From the NCBI GenBank assembly GCA_030429735.1, contig JAUIET010000006.1, positions 247,091-311,090 on the forward strand: a DNA stretch of 64,000 nucleotides. The letters run 5' to 3'. Origin of the DNA: Gammaproteobacteria bacterium. Lineage in GTDB: Bacteria; Pseudomonadota; Gammaproteobacteria; Pseudomonadales; JAUIET01. The notes beneath the pieces were generated by a model. The model was not told where the DNA came from and did no database searches. It was given only the letters and a program-made list of their open reading frames with translations. Each line of letters opens with the position of its first letter. Position 1 is the stretch's first letter. Below are positions 27,330-36,982 of this stretch, one piece after another. Position numbers and translations under genes: made by a program.

Positions 27330-28736
27330 TTAGCGACCGTAAACATCTTCAAAGCGCACGATATCGTCCTCGCCGAGATAGCTACCGGTTTGAACCTCTA
27401 TCAGTTCCAAAGGAATAACGCCCGGGTTGGCAAGACGATGCTTATTGCCAAGAGGAATATAAGTCGACTGGTCTTCGCCTAGAATAAACTCTTCCTCTCC
27501 ACAGGTCACGGTTGCGCTGCCTTTAACAATAATCCAGTGTTCAGCTCTATGATGATGCATTTGCAAAGACAAGGTATGCCCAGGATTAACGATGATTCGT
27601 TTCACCTGAAAGCGATCAGCATTAACTAGCGACTCATAGGACCCCCATGGCCGGTATACTCGCGTATGCGCTTCAGCTTCTTCACGCTGAGTATCTTTAA
27701 GCTTGTTCACCAGTAGCTTGATGTCTTGTACTTTGGACTTTTCGGCAACCAGTATGGCGTCCGGGGTTTCTACTATGACGACATCACTAACACCTAATGC
27801 AGCGGTTAATCTGGATTCGGAATGTATATAACTGTTACTTACACCCTCAAGAATCACATCACCGCGGCACACATTATTATTCGCGTCGCGATCTCCAATA
27901 TCCCACAAACTGGTCCAGGAGCCCACATCACTCCAGCCACAATCCAGCGGTATCATCACACCATTCTTAGTGTGTTCCATGACCGCATAGTCGATCGAAT
28001 CACTGGGACATGCCGCAAACTCTTCTTCATTGACGCGAATAAAATCCAGATCTCGAACACTGGCGTCATAGGCCGCTTTACTTTGCTTTAGCAATTCAGG
28101 AGCATGCTTTCCAAGCTCCTCAAGGTACTTGGCGGCGGAAAAAAGGAACATGCCGCTGTTCCAGTAATAGTCACCGTTTGCGAGATACTGTTCGGCAGTT
28201 TTGAGATCAGGCTTTTCAACGAACTGATTGATCGCACAGCAGCCGTTCTTATCAGCCGCACTGGCATGTATGTAACCGTAGCCGGTTTCCGGTGCCAGCG
28301 GGCTCACTCCAAATGTTACCAGATCACCCTTCGCAGCACGACTCTCACCGGCGCTTACCGCTTCCACGAAAGCCTCAGGTATTGATATGGCGTGGTCGGC
28401 GGGCAACAACAGAATCAACGCATTTTCATCTCGCTCGATCGCGCACATAGCAGCCAGAGCAGCGGCAGGCGCAGTGTTTCTTCCGCAGGGCTCAAGGATA
28501 ATATCCATGCTGCGAACGCCGGCTGATTTCAACTGCTCAGCGACCAAAAAGCGATGCTCTTCGTTGCACACCACAATCGGGCTGTGCCCCCCGACAGGCA
28601 GAGTGCGAGCATGAGTCGCCTGTAACAACGATACCTCATCCTCAACCAATGGCAGAAACTGTTTTGGATATAGTTGTCGTGAAATTGGCCATAGGCGGCT
28701 ACCAACACCACCGCTAAGAAGAACAGGAATGATCAC
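27330..28736 (-). CDS. Mannose-1-phosphate guanylyltransferase / mannose-6-phosphate isomerase
   Basis: 468 residues, the bifunctional AlgA/ManC/CpsB type. GGVGSRLWPISRQLYPKQF (about residues 9-27) is the GTP/Mn pyrophosphorylase loop. The C-terminal cupin (about 350-468) has RPWGSYESLV, HTLSLQMHHHRAEHWIIVKG and STYIPLGNKHRLANPG with the metal histidines of type II phosphomannose isomerases. It makes GDP-mannose from fructose-6-P with the help of the mutase encoded two genes downstream. It is the first gene of a three-gene minus-strand operon, divergent from fabA. Confidence 0.9.
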   Translation of the reverse strand: MIIPVLLSGGVGSRLWPISRQLYPKQFLPLVEDEVSLLQATHARTLPVGGHSPIVVCNEEHRFLVAEQLKSAGVRSMDIILEPCGRNTAPAAALAAMCAIERDENALILLLPADHAISIPEAFVEAVSAGESRAAKGDLVTFGVSPLAPETGYGYIHASAADKNGCCAINQFVEKPDLKTAEQYLANGDYYWNSGMFLFSAAKYLEELGKHAPELLKQSKAAYDASVRDLDFIRVNEEEFAACPSDSIDYAVMEHTKNGVMIPLDCGWSDVGSWTSLWDIGDRDANNNVCRGDVILEGVSNSYIHSESRLTAALGVSDVVIVETPDAILVAEKSKVQDIKLLVNKLKDTQREEAEAHTRVYRPWGSYESLVNADRFQVKRIIVNPGHTLSLQMHHHRAEHWIIVKGSATVTCGEEEFILGEDQSTYIPLGNKHRLANPGVIPLELIEVQTGSYLGEDDIVRFEDVYGR

Positions 28737-28895
28737 AATTTAGCCTTATGTAGGGAGTTTATCCTTAAATAATAGACTCGGTCAGCCAATTCTGTAAGAC
28801 AAATTAGGTAATTATTAAAGGCTAGCGCAGCAGGCGAAGTAGTTGCTAATTTACTGTACAATTTGCGTCGAAACTTTATTCAGAAAATACTCCTT

Positions 28896-29420
28896 ATGGC
28901 TCTTCAGCAATCTCAATTTAGTAAACAAGAACTCGTCGATTGCGGTATGGGTCGTATGTTTGGCGAAGGTAATGCGCAATTACCCATCGATAATATGTTG
29001 ATGATGGATCGCATTACCTTGATCAATTCGGAGGGCGGGCAGTATGGTAAAGGCATTGTTGAAGCAGAGCTGGATATCAGTGAAGATCTCTGGTTTTTTA
29101 AGTGCCATTTTCCTGGCGACCCCGTAATGCCGGGCTGCCTGGGCCTGGACGCCATGTGGCAACTGGTTGGGTTTTATCTCGGCTGGCGAGGTAACCCCGG
29201 CAGAGGTCGCGCTTTGGGCGCGGGTGAGATTAAGTTTACTGGCCAGGTATTGCCCAGCGCATCCATGGTCAGTTACCGTCTGGATTTAAAACGGGTTATT
29301 GAACGCAAGTTGATTATGGGCATCGCAGATGGCGTCATGAGCGTTGATGGCGAAGAGATATACGTGGCCAAGGATCTTCGTGTTGGATTGTTCACTGACC
29401 CAAACAACGAAGCGGGTTAA
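28896..29420 (+). CDS. fabA: 3-hydroxydecanoyl-ACP dehydratase/isomerase
   Basis: 174 residues from the ATG at 28896, which matches the length of E. coli FabA (172); an upstream start at 28863 would add 11 residues with no match. The active-site segment [20 protein letters not shown] holds the catalytic His and Asp, and [15 protein letters not shown] follows as in all FabA. It makes trans-2-decenoyl-ACP and isomerises it to cis-3, committing chains to unsaturated fatty acids. TACAAT at 28857-28862 could be its -10. fabB follows 45 bases downstream. Confidence 0.95.
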   Translation: MALQQSQFSKQELVDCGMGRMFGEGNAQLPIDNMLMMDRITLINSEGGQYGKGIVEAELDISEDLWFFKCHFPGDPVMPGCLGLDAMWQLVGFYLGWRGNPGRGRALGAGEIKFTGQVLPSASMVSYRLDLKRVIERKLIMGIADGVMSVDGEEIYVAKDLRVGLFTDPNNEAG

Positions 29421-29465
29421 TCGTTTTTCTGGACAAATAGATAACAACATTTGGAGTAGATGTTA

Positions 29466-30683
29466 ATGAAGCGAGTCGTCATCACCGGAATGGGAATAGT
29501 GAGCTGCCTGGGAAATGATCAAACAACCGTCAGCGATTCGCTCCGACACTCCAAATCAGGTATCAGTTTTCGCGAAGACTACGCGGAAATGGGCTTCAGG
29601 AGCCAGATTTCCGGTCGGCCTGACATCGACCTAGCCGAGGAAATAGACCGAAAAAAGCTTCGCTTTATGGGTGCTGCCGCAGCGTACGCCTACATCAGCA
29701 TGCGCGACGCTATTGCTGATGCGCAACTGCCAGAGGAAATGGTTTCCAGCGAACGTACCGGAATAATTGCCGGGTCTGGCGGCGCCTCCTCTGCGAACCA
29801 GGTTGCAGCCGCAGACACTATGCGTAACAAGGGCGTAAAACGTGTTGGGCCTTACCGGGTCACACAAACCATGGGCAGCACGGTATCGGCCTGCCTGGCT
29901 ACGCCGTTCAAGATTAAGGGCGTCAATTACTCCATTTCATCAGCGTGTTCCACCAGTGCTCACTGCATTGGCAATGCCTATGAGCAAATTCAGATGGGCA
30001 AACAAGATATTGTTTTTGCCGGCGGCGGTGAAGAAGAGCACTGGACTTTGAGCTGCCTGTTCGACGCCATGGGCGCACTGTCGACCAAATACAATGATCA
30101 ACCTGATCTGGCCAGCCGCGCGTACGATGCCGACCGTGACGGCTTCGTCATCGCAGGTGGTGGCGGCATGGTTGTTCTCGAGGAACTTGAACACGCACTG
30201 GCGCGAGGCGCAAATATAGTGGCCGAAGTGGTTGGTTATGGCGCTACGTCAGACGGCTACGACATGGTGGCGCCATCGGGTGAAGGGGCACAACGGTGTA
30301 TGCGCCAAGCGCTATCAACCGTAGACGGCCCTGTGCAATACATTAATGCTCATGGCACCAGCACCCCGGTGGGAGATCTTGCCGAGTTAGGCGCAATCAG
30401 AGAAACATTCAAAGATGAGATTCCAAGCATCAGCTCCACCAAGTCTTTGTCTGGTCATTCCCTGGGTGCAGCGGGTGTGCAGGAAGCCATCTATAGCCTG
30501 TTAATGCTAAAGGGCGATTTTATCGCTGCATCAGCAAACATCAACAACCTTGACCCCAATGCCGACGGACTACCTATTGCCAGGGAGACGCAGGAAAACG
30601 CGGGACTGGAAAGAGTCATGTCTAACAGTTTTGGTTTTGGCGGAACCAATGCAAGTCTTGTAATGCAAAAATACCGGAGCTAG
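29466..30683 (+). CDS. fabB: 3-oxoacyl-ACP synthase I
   Basis: 405 residues. Two ATGs are possible, 29460 and 29466; GGAG at 29453-29456 has ideal spacing to the second, which also gives the usual [10 protein letters not shown] start. The catalytic triad is clear: Cys in [13 protein letters not shown], His in [11 protein letters not shown] and His in [13 protein letters not shown]. It extends cis-3-decenoyl-ACP from FabA. The fabA-fabB pair is the anaerobic unsaturated fatty acid pathway typical of gammaproteobacteria. Confidence 0.95.
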   Translation: MKRVVITGMGIVSCLGNDQTTVSDSLRHSKSGISFREDYAEMGFRSQISGRPDIDLAEEIDRKKLRFMGAAAAYAYISMRDAIADAQLPEEMVSSERTGIIAGSGGASSANQVAAADTMRNKGVKRVGPYRVTQTMGSTVSACLATPFKIKGVNYSISSACSTSAHCIGNAYEQIQMGKQDIVFAGGGEEEHWTLSCLFDAMGALSTKYNDQPDLASRAYDADRDGFVIAGGGGMVVLEELEHALARGANIVAEVVGYGATSDGYDMVAPSGEGAQRCMRQALSTVDGPVQYINAHGTSTPVGDLAELGAIRETFKDEIPSISSTKSLSGHSLGAAGVQEAIYSLLMLKGDFIAASANINNLDPNADGLPIARETQENAGLERVMSNSFGFGGTNASLVMQKYRS

Positions 30684-30843
30684 GCGTCTTCGCCGTAGAA
30701 AATTCCGTCGCGAGAAAGTGGCACAGCAAGGACAGTTTTTTTGCTCTTTTGAGACACTTCCCTAGGTAACGAAAAGGATCGAAGCAATTGACCACTGTGC
30801 TGCTTTCGCAGCGGGAATGTTTTCTACAGCGCAGACTCCTGGT

Positions 30844-32058
30844 TTACAAAATGCCGTCAAATGGCATAAAGTCGACGAATTCACCGGGGTTCACAGTACT
30901 CCCCGCAGGTATAACTGCAAACCCATCTGCCCATGCTACGCTGCTTAACACGCCAGAGCTCTGATTTTCATAGATAACGACCTCTGTTTTGTTTTCATGG
31001 TTGGTCTGCAATTTGGCTCTAAGATATTCTTCCCGAGTTCCGGCTTTCGACCAAACGAAACCTGCGCGCACAGGGATTGCCTTGGGCGTAACACAAGCGC
31101 TGACGCCCTGCATGCGCAGCAGACATGGCCTGACAATCACGGCGAAGGTCGCAAAAACAGACACCGGATTACCCGGTAGACCAAAGAAAGGGGTTTGATT
31201 TATACGACCATACGCAAGTGGCTTGCCAGGTTTCATCGCCAATTTCCAGAAATCCAGCGTACCCAGCGACTCCACCCCTGTTTTCACAAAATCCGCATCA
31301 CCCACCGAAACCCCACCGCTGGACAGTACGATGTCTGCCTTTTTGCTCAGTTCAGACAAGCATTGCTCGGTTGCCTGCAGATTATCGGGCACAATTCCGG
31401 CATCAATAACGTCTACCCCAAGTTGCGTAAGCAAACTACTCAATAGATAGCGGTTCGAATTGTAAATCTGATGTGGTGACGCTGCTTCACCAGGCTCCAA
31501 CAACTCATCACCTGTGGACAACACCGCGACCCTCAAAGGCTTGTACACAGGCAACTCAGCCATCCCCAAGGAGGCCGCCAAACCAAGGTGCTGAGCGTTC
31601 AATCGTGTGCCGCGCGCAATCACCAGACTGCCTGCCTCTATATCCTGGCCACGCGGGCGAATATTGTCGCGCTGAACAACAGCCGTGCTCACCTGTAAAC
31701 TGCCATTATGTTCTTCGCAGTTTTCTTGCATGACCACTGCATCAGCGTTTTCCGGGATGCTCGCCCCAGTGAAGATTCTAGCGGCTTCGCCAGACTGCAA
31801 TGCCCGCCCTGAGTGGCCGGCGTAAATTGTCTGGGTAACTGGCAAACGAGAAAAAACCGCCGCATCGGCGGCACGTAATGCATAACCATCCATCGCTGAA
31901 TTGTCGCTGGGTGGCACATTTATAGGGGCAATGAGATCAGTAGCCAGCACACAGTTAGCGCAGAACAACAAGCCGCGCTGTTCAACATCCGACGTCGGGC
32001 GCATCTCAGACAGCAGAAAATCTCTAGCCTCAGAGACCGGCGTTAGATTTAAAGACAT
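30844..32058 (-). CDS. moeA: Molybdopterin molybdenumtransferase
   Basis: 404 residues, close to E. coli MoeA (411). The substrate-binding core GEAARIFTGASIPENADAVV and the MoaB/Mog-like segment LSSGGVSVGDADFVK are present, followed by KPGKPLAYG. It inserts molybdate into adenylylated molybdopterin. It ends in convergent orientation 160 bases from fabB, and moaB lies 12 bases upstream in the same transcript. Molybdoenzymes themselves are not encoded in this window. Confidence 0.93.
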   Translation of the reverse strand: MSLNLTPVSEARDFLLSEMRPTSDVEQRGLLFCANCVLATDLIAPINVPPSDNSAMDGYALRAADAAVFSRLPVTQTIYAGHSGRALQSGEAARIFTGASIPENADAVVMQENCEEHNGSLQVSTAVVQRDNIRPRGQDIEAGSLVIARGTRLNAQHLGLAASLGMAELPVYKPLRVAVLSTGDELLEPGEAASPHQIYNSNRYLLSSLLTQLGVDVIDAGIVPDNLQATEQCLSELSKKADIVLSSGGVSVGDADFVKTGVESLGTLDFWKLAMKPGKPLAYGRINQTPFFGLPGNPVSVFATFAVIVRPCLLRMQGVSACVTPKAIPVRAGFVWSKAGTREEYLRAKLQTNHENKTEVVIYENQSSGVLSSVAWADGFAVIPAGSTVNPGEFVDFMPFDGIL

Positions 32059-32070
32059 AAACCTGGGACA

Positions 32071-32595
32071 CTAATACACACGCTGAACACGAGTTTGCAA
32101 CACGCCCACAAAGTTACAGGGCTTATGTTGCGCATCTAACTGTTCGCGCAAAATACCATCCCATGCTGTCTTGCAAGCACCTGTTGAGCCCGGAATGCAG
32201 AAAATAGCGGTATCGTTTGCGATGCCGGCAACTGCGCGCGATTGCACAGTAGAAGAGCCTATTTCCAAATGCGACAAATAACGAAACACTTCACCAAAGC
32301 CTTCTATCGTTTTGTCAAACAGCGGTTTCATCGCTTCAGGTGTAGAATCCCGTCCGGAAAAGCCGGTTCCGCCGGTCATCAGGATAACCTTTATGTCCGG
32401 GTCTGCAATCAGTTTGGAAACGCTGGCGCGAAGTTGATAAATGTCGTCTTTGACAATTTCGCGGTAGGGTACACGATGCCCCGCGGCCACGCAGGCATCG
32501 TCGAGAAAGTCGCCGGACGTATCATTGCTGCGATTACGGGTATCCGAAACCGTGATCACCGCTATGTTCATACTTGTCTGAGTGTCTTTTTGCAT
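32071..32595 (-). CDS. moaB: Molybdenum cofactor biosynthesis protein MoaB
   Basis: 174 residues from the ATG at 32595, 4 bases after the upstream stop; E. coli MoaB has 170. IAVITVSDTRNRSNDTSG opens the fold and VILMTGGTGFSGRDSTPEA is the conserved MoCF binding loop, followed by RAVAGIANDTAIFCIPGST. The MoaB/MogA family adenylylates molybdopterin ahead of MoeA, encoded next downstream. An earlier start at 32625 would overlap the upstream gene. Confidence 0.9.
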   Translation of the reverse strand: MQKDTQTSMNIAVITVSDTRNRSNDTSGDFLDDACVAAGHRVPYREIVKDDIYQLRASVSKLIADPDIKVILMTGGTGFSGRDSTPEAMKPLFDKTIEGFGEVFRYLSHLEIGSSTVQSRAVAGIANDTAIFCIPGSTGACKTAWDGILREQLDAQHKPCNFVGVLQTRVQRVY

Positions 32596-32599
32596 TCTG

Positions 32600-33376
32600 C
32601 TACCAGGATCGTTGCTGTATACCAAAATTGCGTAATATTTTCTGGCAATCCAGTTCGTAGTTCAACACCTTGCTCTGAACATCAATGTTCAAATAGGAAT
32701 CAGGCGCAATACGCTCAAGCATACGTGCAGAACTCAATACATCTTTGCTGGCGACGTGAAAGACACCAAAGTTACGCGCCCCCATCTCCAACTGCTTCAG
32801 AATCGCAAACATTACTCTGGCAACTTCTTCCGGGGCCACTGGAGTGCCGGTCGCTTGAGCCACTAAATCTGGTGCCGCGTGGTCGCCGAGGGCTTGCTTG
32901 ACCTCCGATGACAGGTAAGACCTGTCGCGCCCCAGCAACCAGCCGGGGCGTAAAATGATGTGCTTCTGAAAATGTTTCCGAACAATCGCCTCCCAACGAT
33001 GCCACACTTTAGCCATGTCGGAGGCGGGGCTGGGCTTATCAAGCTCTGAATAGGCGTGCTTTGACCGGCCGTCATACACGCTGGCGCTGCTTAAATGCAG
33101 AAAAGGAATATTGCTCCGCGATATTGCAGCGCAAAGGGTTTTAACTACATCCACCAAATGTAAGCGACGCCGAAAAGAAAGCCTGCTGAGCGGTATTTGC
33201 GGAGTGAACGCAACCACATCACATTGCGTTCCAGCTATTTCGCTGATTAAGGTGTCGCTAAGCGATTCATCGAAACTGGGCAGCTCTATTTGCCGGTAGC
33301 CGATTCTGGACTCGCCAAGCAGGCCAGAAAGCTCCTGAGCGACTCTGTGCTCGGCTCCCAGAAGCAGTACATTCAA
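32600..33376 (-). CDS. SDR/RmlD-like sugar-nucleotide-binding protein
   Basis: 258 residues starting at a TTG (33376) that overlaps the ssb stop codon (TTGA), so it is translationally coupled to ssb. [20 protein letters not shown] is a degenerate NAD(P)-binding motif, and [20 protein letters not shown] plus [15 protein letters not shown] match RmlD-like dTDP-dehydrorhamnose reductase/epimerase relatives. The classical Y-x3-K is not obvious. Function unknown; it may be a regulator or reductase that happens to sit between ssb and moaB. Confidence 0.6.
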   Translation of the reverse strand: MNVLLLGAEHRVAQELSGLLGESRIGYRQIELPSFDESLSDTLISEIAGTQCDVVAFTPQIPLSRLSFRRRLHLVDVVKTLCAAISRSNIPFLHLSSASVYDGRSKHAYSELDKPSPASDMAKVWHRWEAIVRKHFQKHIILRPGWLLGRDRSYLSSEVKQALGDHAAPDLVAQATGTPVAPEEVARVMFAILKQLEMGARNFGVFHVASKDVLSSARMLERIAPDSYLNIDVQSKVLNYELDCQKILRNFGIQQRSW

Positions 33377-33840
33377 AATGGAATGTCGTCGTCGAAATCA
33401 TTGAAGTTATCACCCGCCGGGGCAGCCTGAGCAGCTGTCTGCTGTTGTGGCGCTTGCTGTGCGGGCGCGCCACCCTGTTGCGGATAACCGCCACCAGCGC
33501 CTTGGCGGCTGTCCAGCATTTGCATTTCGCTGGCAACAATTTCCGTGGTGTAACGGTCTTGCCCGGATTGATCCTGCCACTTTCGGGTTCGCAGACTGCC
33601 TTCAACGTATACCTTGGACCCCTTGCGTAGATATTCCCCGGCAATCTCGCCAAGGCGATTAAAAAATACTACCCGGTGCCACTCAGTACGTTCTTGTGGT
33701 TGGCCGGTTTGCTTGTCCTTCCATGATTCGGAGGTAGCAATCGACACATTAGTGACCGCATTGCCACTTGGCATGTACTTGGTTTCAGGGTCTTGCCCAC
33801 AGTTTCCGACCAGAATTACTTTGTTTACGCCGCGCGCCAT
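33373..33840 (-). CDS. ssb: Single-stranded DNA-binding protein
   Basis: 155 residues. The OB fold covers about residues 1-110 ([20 protein letters not shown], then [19 protein letters not shown]). A Gln/Gly/Pro-rich linker follows, and the tail ends in DFDDDIPF, the acidic tip that binds partner repair proteins. It coats single-stranded DNA during replication and repair. It is divergent from uvrA across 242 bases, as in many gammaproteobacteria. I saw no good LexA box (CTGT-N8-ACAG) in that interval. Confidence 0.95.
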   Translation of the reverse strand: MARGVNKVILVGNCGQDPETKYMPSGNAVTNVSIATSESWKDKQTGQPQERTEWHRVVFFNRLGEIAGEYLRKGSKVYVEGSLRTRKWQDQSGQDRYTTEIVASEMQMLDSRQGAGGGYPQQGGAPAQQAPQQQTAAQAAPAGDNFNDFDDDIPF

Positions 33841-34082
33841 TGTCGCTCTCCGCTGATTACTTCGTGGTCGGACTATACCAAACTACGCTACCTGTGAAAG
33901 CATCATTTCACGAGTGTTGGCCTCTATTTTTTGGCTTGGCACAGATCTTTCCCTGTTTTGGCAACGTAAAGCCTATTCATTAGCAGGAGCGCTGCGCAGC
34001 GATCGCATTTTGCAATGCGTACTGCCGCCACAGTATACTTCGCGGTTCGCCAGCATTTTCTTATCTATGTAGCATTTATTGA

Positions 34083-36914
34083 ATGGACAAAATCCTCGTT
34101 CGCGGTGCGCGAACTCATAATCTGAAGAACTTTGATCTGGAGCTGCCACGCGACGAACTTGTCGTGATTACCGGTCTGTCTGGCTCAGGCAAATCATCTC
34201 TTGCGTTCGATACGTTGTATGCCGAGGGGCAACGCCGTTACGTTGAGTCTCTGTCGGCCTATGCGCGGCAGTTTTTGTCCATGATGGAGAAACCCGATGT
34301 GGATCACATCGAAGGCCTGTCACCGGCGATTTCAATCGAGCAGAAATCCACATCGCATAACCCAAGATCGACGGTGGGTACCATCACAGAAATTTATGAC
34401 TACCTCAGGCTTCTCTATGCGCGGGTAGGTATTCCACGCTGCCCGGATCATAGTGAAGACCTGGAAGCTCAAACAGTCAGTCAAATGGTAGATACGGTGC
34501 TGGGTATGGACGAAGGCAGCCGATTGATGCTGCTCTCCCCTCTGGTTCGCGACCGCAAGGGCGAACACCTGCATGTCTTCAACGAACTCCGTTCAGGTGG
34601 CTTTGTTCGCGCCCGTGTTGACGGCATAGTCGTTGAATTGGATGAGGTGCCAAAACTCGACAAGAAAAAGAAACACAGCATTGAGGTGGTGGTCGATCGT
34701 TTCAAGGTCAGAGAGGATATACAGCAACGCCTTGCTGACTCATTCGAAACAGCTCTGCAACTGTCGGACGGGCTAGCCATTATTGCGCCTATAGACGACG
34801 AAAACAGCGTACAGGAAATATCTTTTTCAGCGCGCTTTGCCTGTCCTGTCTGCGGTTACAGCATCAGTGAGCTTGAACCACGCATGTTTTCATTCAATAA
34901 CCCTGCGGGTGCGTGCAGCGAGTGTGATGGGCTGGGTGTAAAGCAGTTCTTTGATCATGACCGGATAGTTCAACACCCGGAGTCCAGCCTGGCCGAAGGC
35001 GCAATAAGAGGCTGGGACCGGCGCAGCGTCTACTACTTTCACATGTTGAAGTCACTCTCTGAGCACTACGGCTTTGACATTGATAAACCATTCGAAAAAC
35101 TCAGCAAGAAACATCAAAAAGCTATTTTGCACGGCAGTGGCGATGAAACCATCAGTTTCAGCTATGTTAATGACCGCGGTGACGTGTTCAAACGAAACCA
35201 TCGATTCGAAGGCGTCATTCCCAACCTGGAACGACGCTACCGCGATACCGATTCGCAGATGGTGCGCGAAGATCTGGCAAAATACATCAGCAGTCAGTCC
35301 TGCCCGGCATGTTCAGGGACAAGACTGTCTACAGCCTCTCGTAACGTATTTGTCGATGAAATAAACCTACCCGCGGTATCGGCTATGCCTGTAGGCGACG
35401 CCCACGACTACTTCAGCAATATGAAGCTGGCAGGTCGCCGAGGTGAGATCTCCGAGAAAATTCTGAAAGAACTTCGCGCTCGCCTGCAATTCCTGGTCAA
35501 TGTTGGTCTGAATTACCTGACCTTGGATCGGAGCGCCGACACATTGTCAGGTGGCGAAGCTCAGCGTATTCGCCTGGCAAGCCAGATTGGCGCCGGTCTG
35601 GTAGGCGTTATGTATATTCTTGACGAACCCTCAATTGGCCTGCACCAGAGAGACAACCAACGCTTGCTGGATACATTGATACATCTTCGCGACCTCGGCA
35701 ACACCGTGATTGTTGTTGAACACGACGAAGATGCTATTCGGGCAGCGGATCATATTGTTGATATTGGCCCAGGCGCTGGTGTGCACGGCGGCGAAATTGT
35801 CGCTCAAGGCAAGCTTAAGGATATTCTGAATTCCAAGAAATCGCTGACTGGAAAATACCTTTCCGGCAAAGAGAAGATTGCTATCCCCAATCTGCGAACG
35901 CCGCCCAAAAACGATTACAGCCTGCATTTACAGGGCGCTTCGGGCCACAACCTGCAAAACGTAAACCTTGACATTCCACTGGGTCTGCTGACGTGTGTAA
36001 CCGGGGTATCAGGCTCGGGTAAATCCACATTGATTAATCAAACCCTGTACCCATTGGCCGCCACCGAAATCAACGGCGCCACTACGCTGACACCTGCACC
36101 GCACGAATCAGTCAGCGGCCTGGACAAGATCGACAAATGCATCGACATTGATCAAAGCCCGATCGGCCGCACCCCGCGCTCCAATCCGGCAACATACACG
36201 GGTATTTTCACTCCCGTACGAGAGCTGTTTGCTGGCACTCAAGAGGCCCGGTCGCGCGGCTACAAGCCCGGCCGCTTTAGCTTCAACGTAAAGGGTGGTC
36301 GTTGCGAAGCCTGTCAGGGCGACGGTGTAACCAAGGTGGAAATGCATTTTCTGCCCGACATATATGTGCCCTGCGATGTGTGCAAAGGCAAACGCTACAA
36401 CCGCGAAACCCTGGAAATCAAATACAAGGGCAAAAGCATCGATGATGTTCTTAACATGACCATCGAAGAAGCCGGCGAGTTTTTTACTAACATTCCCGCC
36501 ATTTCCCGAAAACTGCAAACTCTGATCGACGTAGGCCTGTCCTATATCCGCCTGGGCCAAGCCGCCACCACTTTATCCGGCGGTGAAGCACAACGCGTAA
36601 AACTCTCCAGAGAACTCTCAAAACGCGGCACAGGACAAACTCTCTACATACTGGACGAACCCACGACCGGCCTGCATTTCCACGACATCAAGCAATTGCT
36701 GCATGTGCTGCACAGACTAAGAGATCAGGGCAATACCGTAGTGGTGATTGAGCACAACCTCGACGTTATCAAGACCGCTGACTGGATTGTTGACTTGGGT
36801 CCGGAAGGTGGATCAGGTGGTGGGCAGATTATTGCGACAGGTACGCCTGAAGATGTAGCTGCAAATAAGAAATCATTTACCGGGCAATTTCTGAAAAGTA
36901 TATTGGCAGCTTAG
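34083..36914 (+). CDS. uvrA: Excinuclease ABC subunit A
   Basis: 943 residues (E. coli 940). First Walker [20 protein letters not shown] (about residue 31), first zinc finger [13 protein letters not shown]...CSECDGLG, first signature [18 protein letters not shown] with [10 protein letters not shown]. Second Walker [16 protein letters not shown] (about 640), zinc finger CEACQGDG...CDVCKGKR, second signature [19 protein letters not shown]. It scans DNA for bulky lesions in nucleotide excision repair. The CRISPR array ends only 68 bases after the stop and is transcribed towards it. Confidence 0.97.
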   Translation: MDKILVRGARTHNLKNFDLELPRDELVVITGLSGSGKSSLAFDTLYAEGQRRYVESLSAYARQFLSMMEKPDVDHIEGLSPAISIEQKSTSHNPRSTVGTITEIYDYLRLLYARVGIPRCPDHSEDLEAQTVSQMVDTVLGMDEGSRLMLLSPLVRDRKGEHLHVFNELRSGGFVRARVDGIVVELDEVPKLDKKKKHSIEVVVDRFKVREDIQQRLADSFETALQLSDGLAIIAPIDDENSVQEISFSARFACPVCGYSISELEPRMFSFNNPAGACSECDGLGVKQFFDHDRIVQHPESSLAEGAIRGWDRRSVYYFHMLKSLSEHYGFDIDKPFEKLSKKHQKAILHGSGDETISFSYVNDRGDVFKRNHRFEGVIPNLERRYRDTDSQMVREDLAKYISSQSCPACSGTRLSTASRNVFVDEINLPAVSAMPVGDAHDYFSNMKLAGRRGEISEKILKELRARLQFLVNVGLNYLTLDRSADTLSGGEAQRIRLASQIGAGLVGVMYILDEPSIGLHQRDNQRLLDTLIHLRDLGNTVIVVEHDEDAIRAADHIVDIGPGAGVHGGEIVAQGKLKDILNSKKSLTGKYLSGKEKIAIPNLRTPPKNDYSLHLQGASGHNLQNVNLDIPLGLLTCVTGVSGSGKSTLINQTLYPLAATEINGATTLTPAPHESVSGLDKIDKCIDIDQSPIGRTPRSNPATYTGIFTPVRELFAGTQEARSRGYKPGRFSFNVKGGRCEACQGDGVTKVEMHFLPDIYVPCDVCKGKRYNRETLEIKYKGKSIDDVLNMTIEEAGEFFTNIPAISRKLQTLIDVGLSYIRLGQAATTLSGGEAQRVKLSRELSKRGTGQTLYILDEPTTGLHFHDIKQLLHVLHRLRDQGNTVVVIEHNLDVIKTADWIVDLGPEGGSGGGQIIATGTPEDVAANKKSFTGQFLKSILAA

Positions 36915-36982
36915 AAGCGGCGACTCAACATAATAGCCGGCCGGGAATACCGGTTTCACGCCATGCGTACGCTGTGGGGCGG

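Noticed and set aside
32242..32901. 219-codon plus-strand frame opposite moaB and the SDR gene
   Set aside because: No recognisable domain, no ribosome site, and it lies antisense to two well-supported genes.
33841..34082. LexA/SOS box between ssb and uvrA
   Set aside because: Both genes are SOS-regulated in E. coli, but I found no CTGT-N8-ACAG site with acceptable match here.
34168..36560. Antisense frames of 65-150 codons within uvrA
   Set aside because: They are shadows of the strongly conserved uvrA coding strand.
36915..36982. Degenerate CRISPR repeat or uvrA terminator after the last repeat
   Set aside because: CATGCGTACGCTGTGGGG only vaguely resembles the repeat, and the GCCGGCC/CCGG stem is too short and lacks a T-tract.
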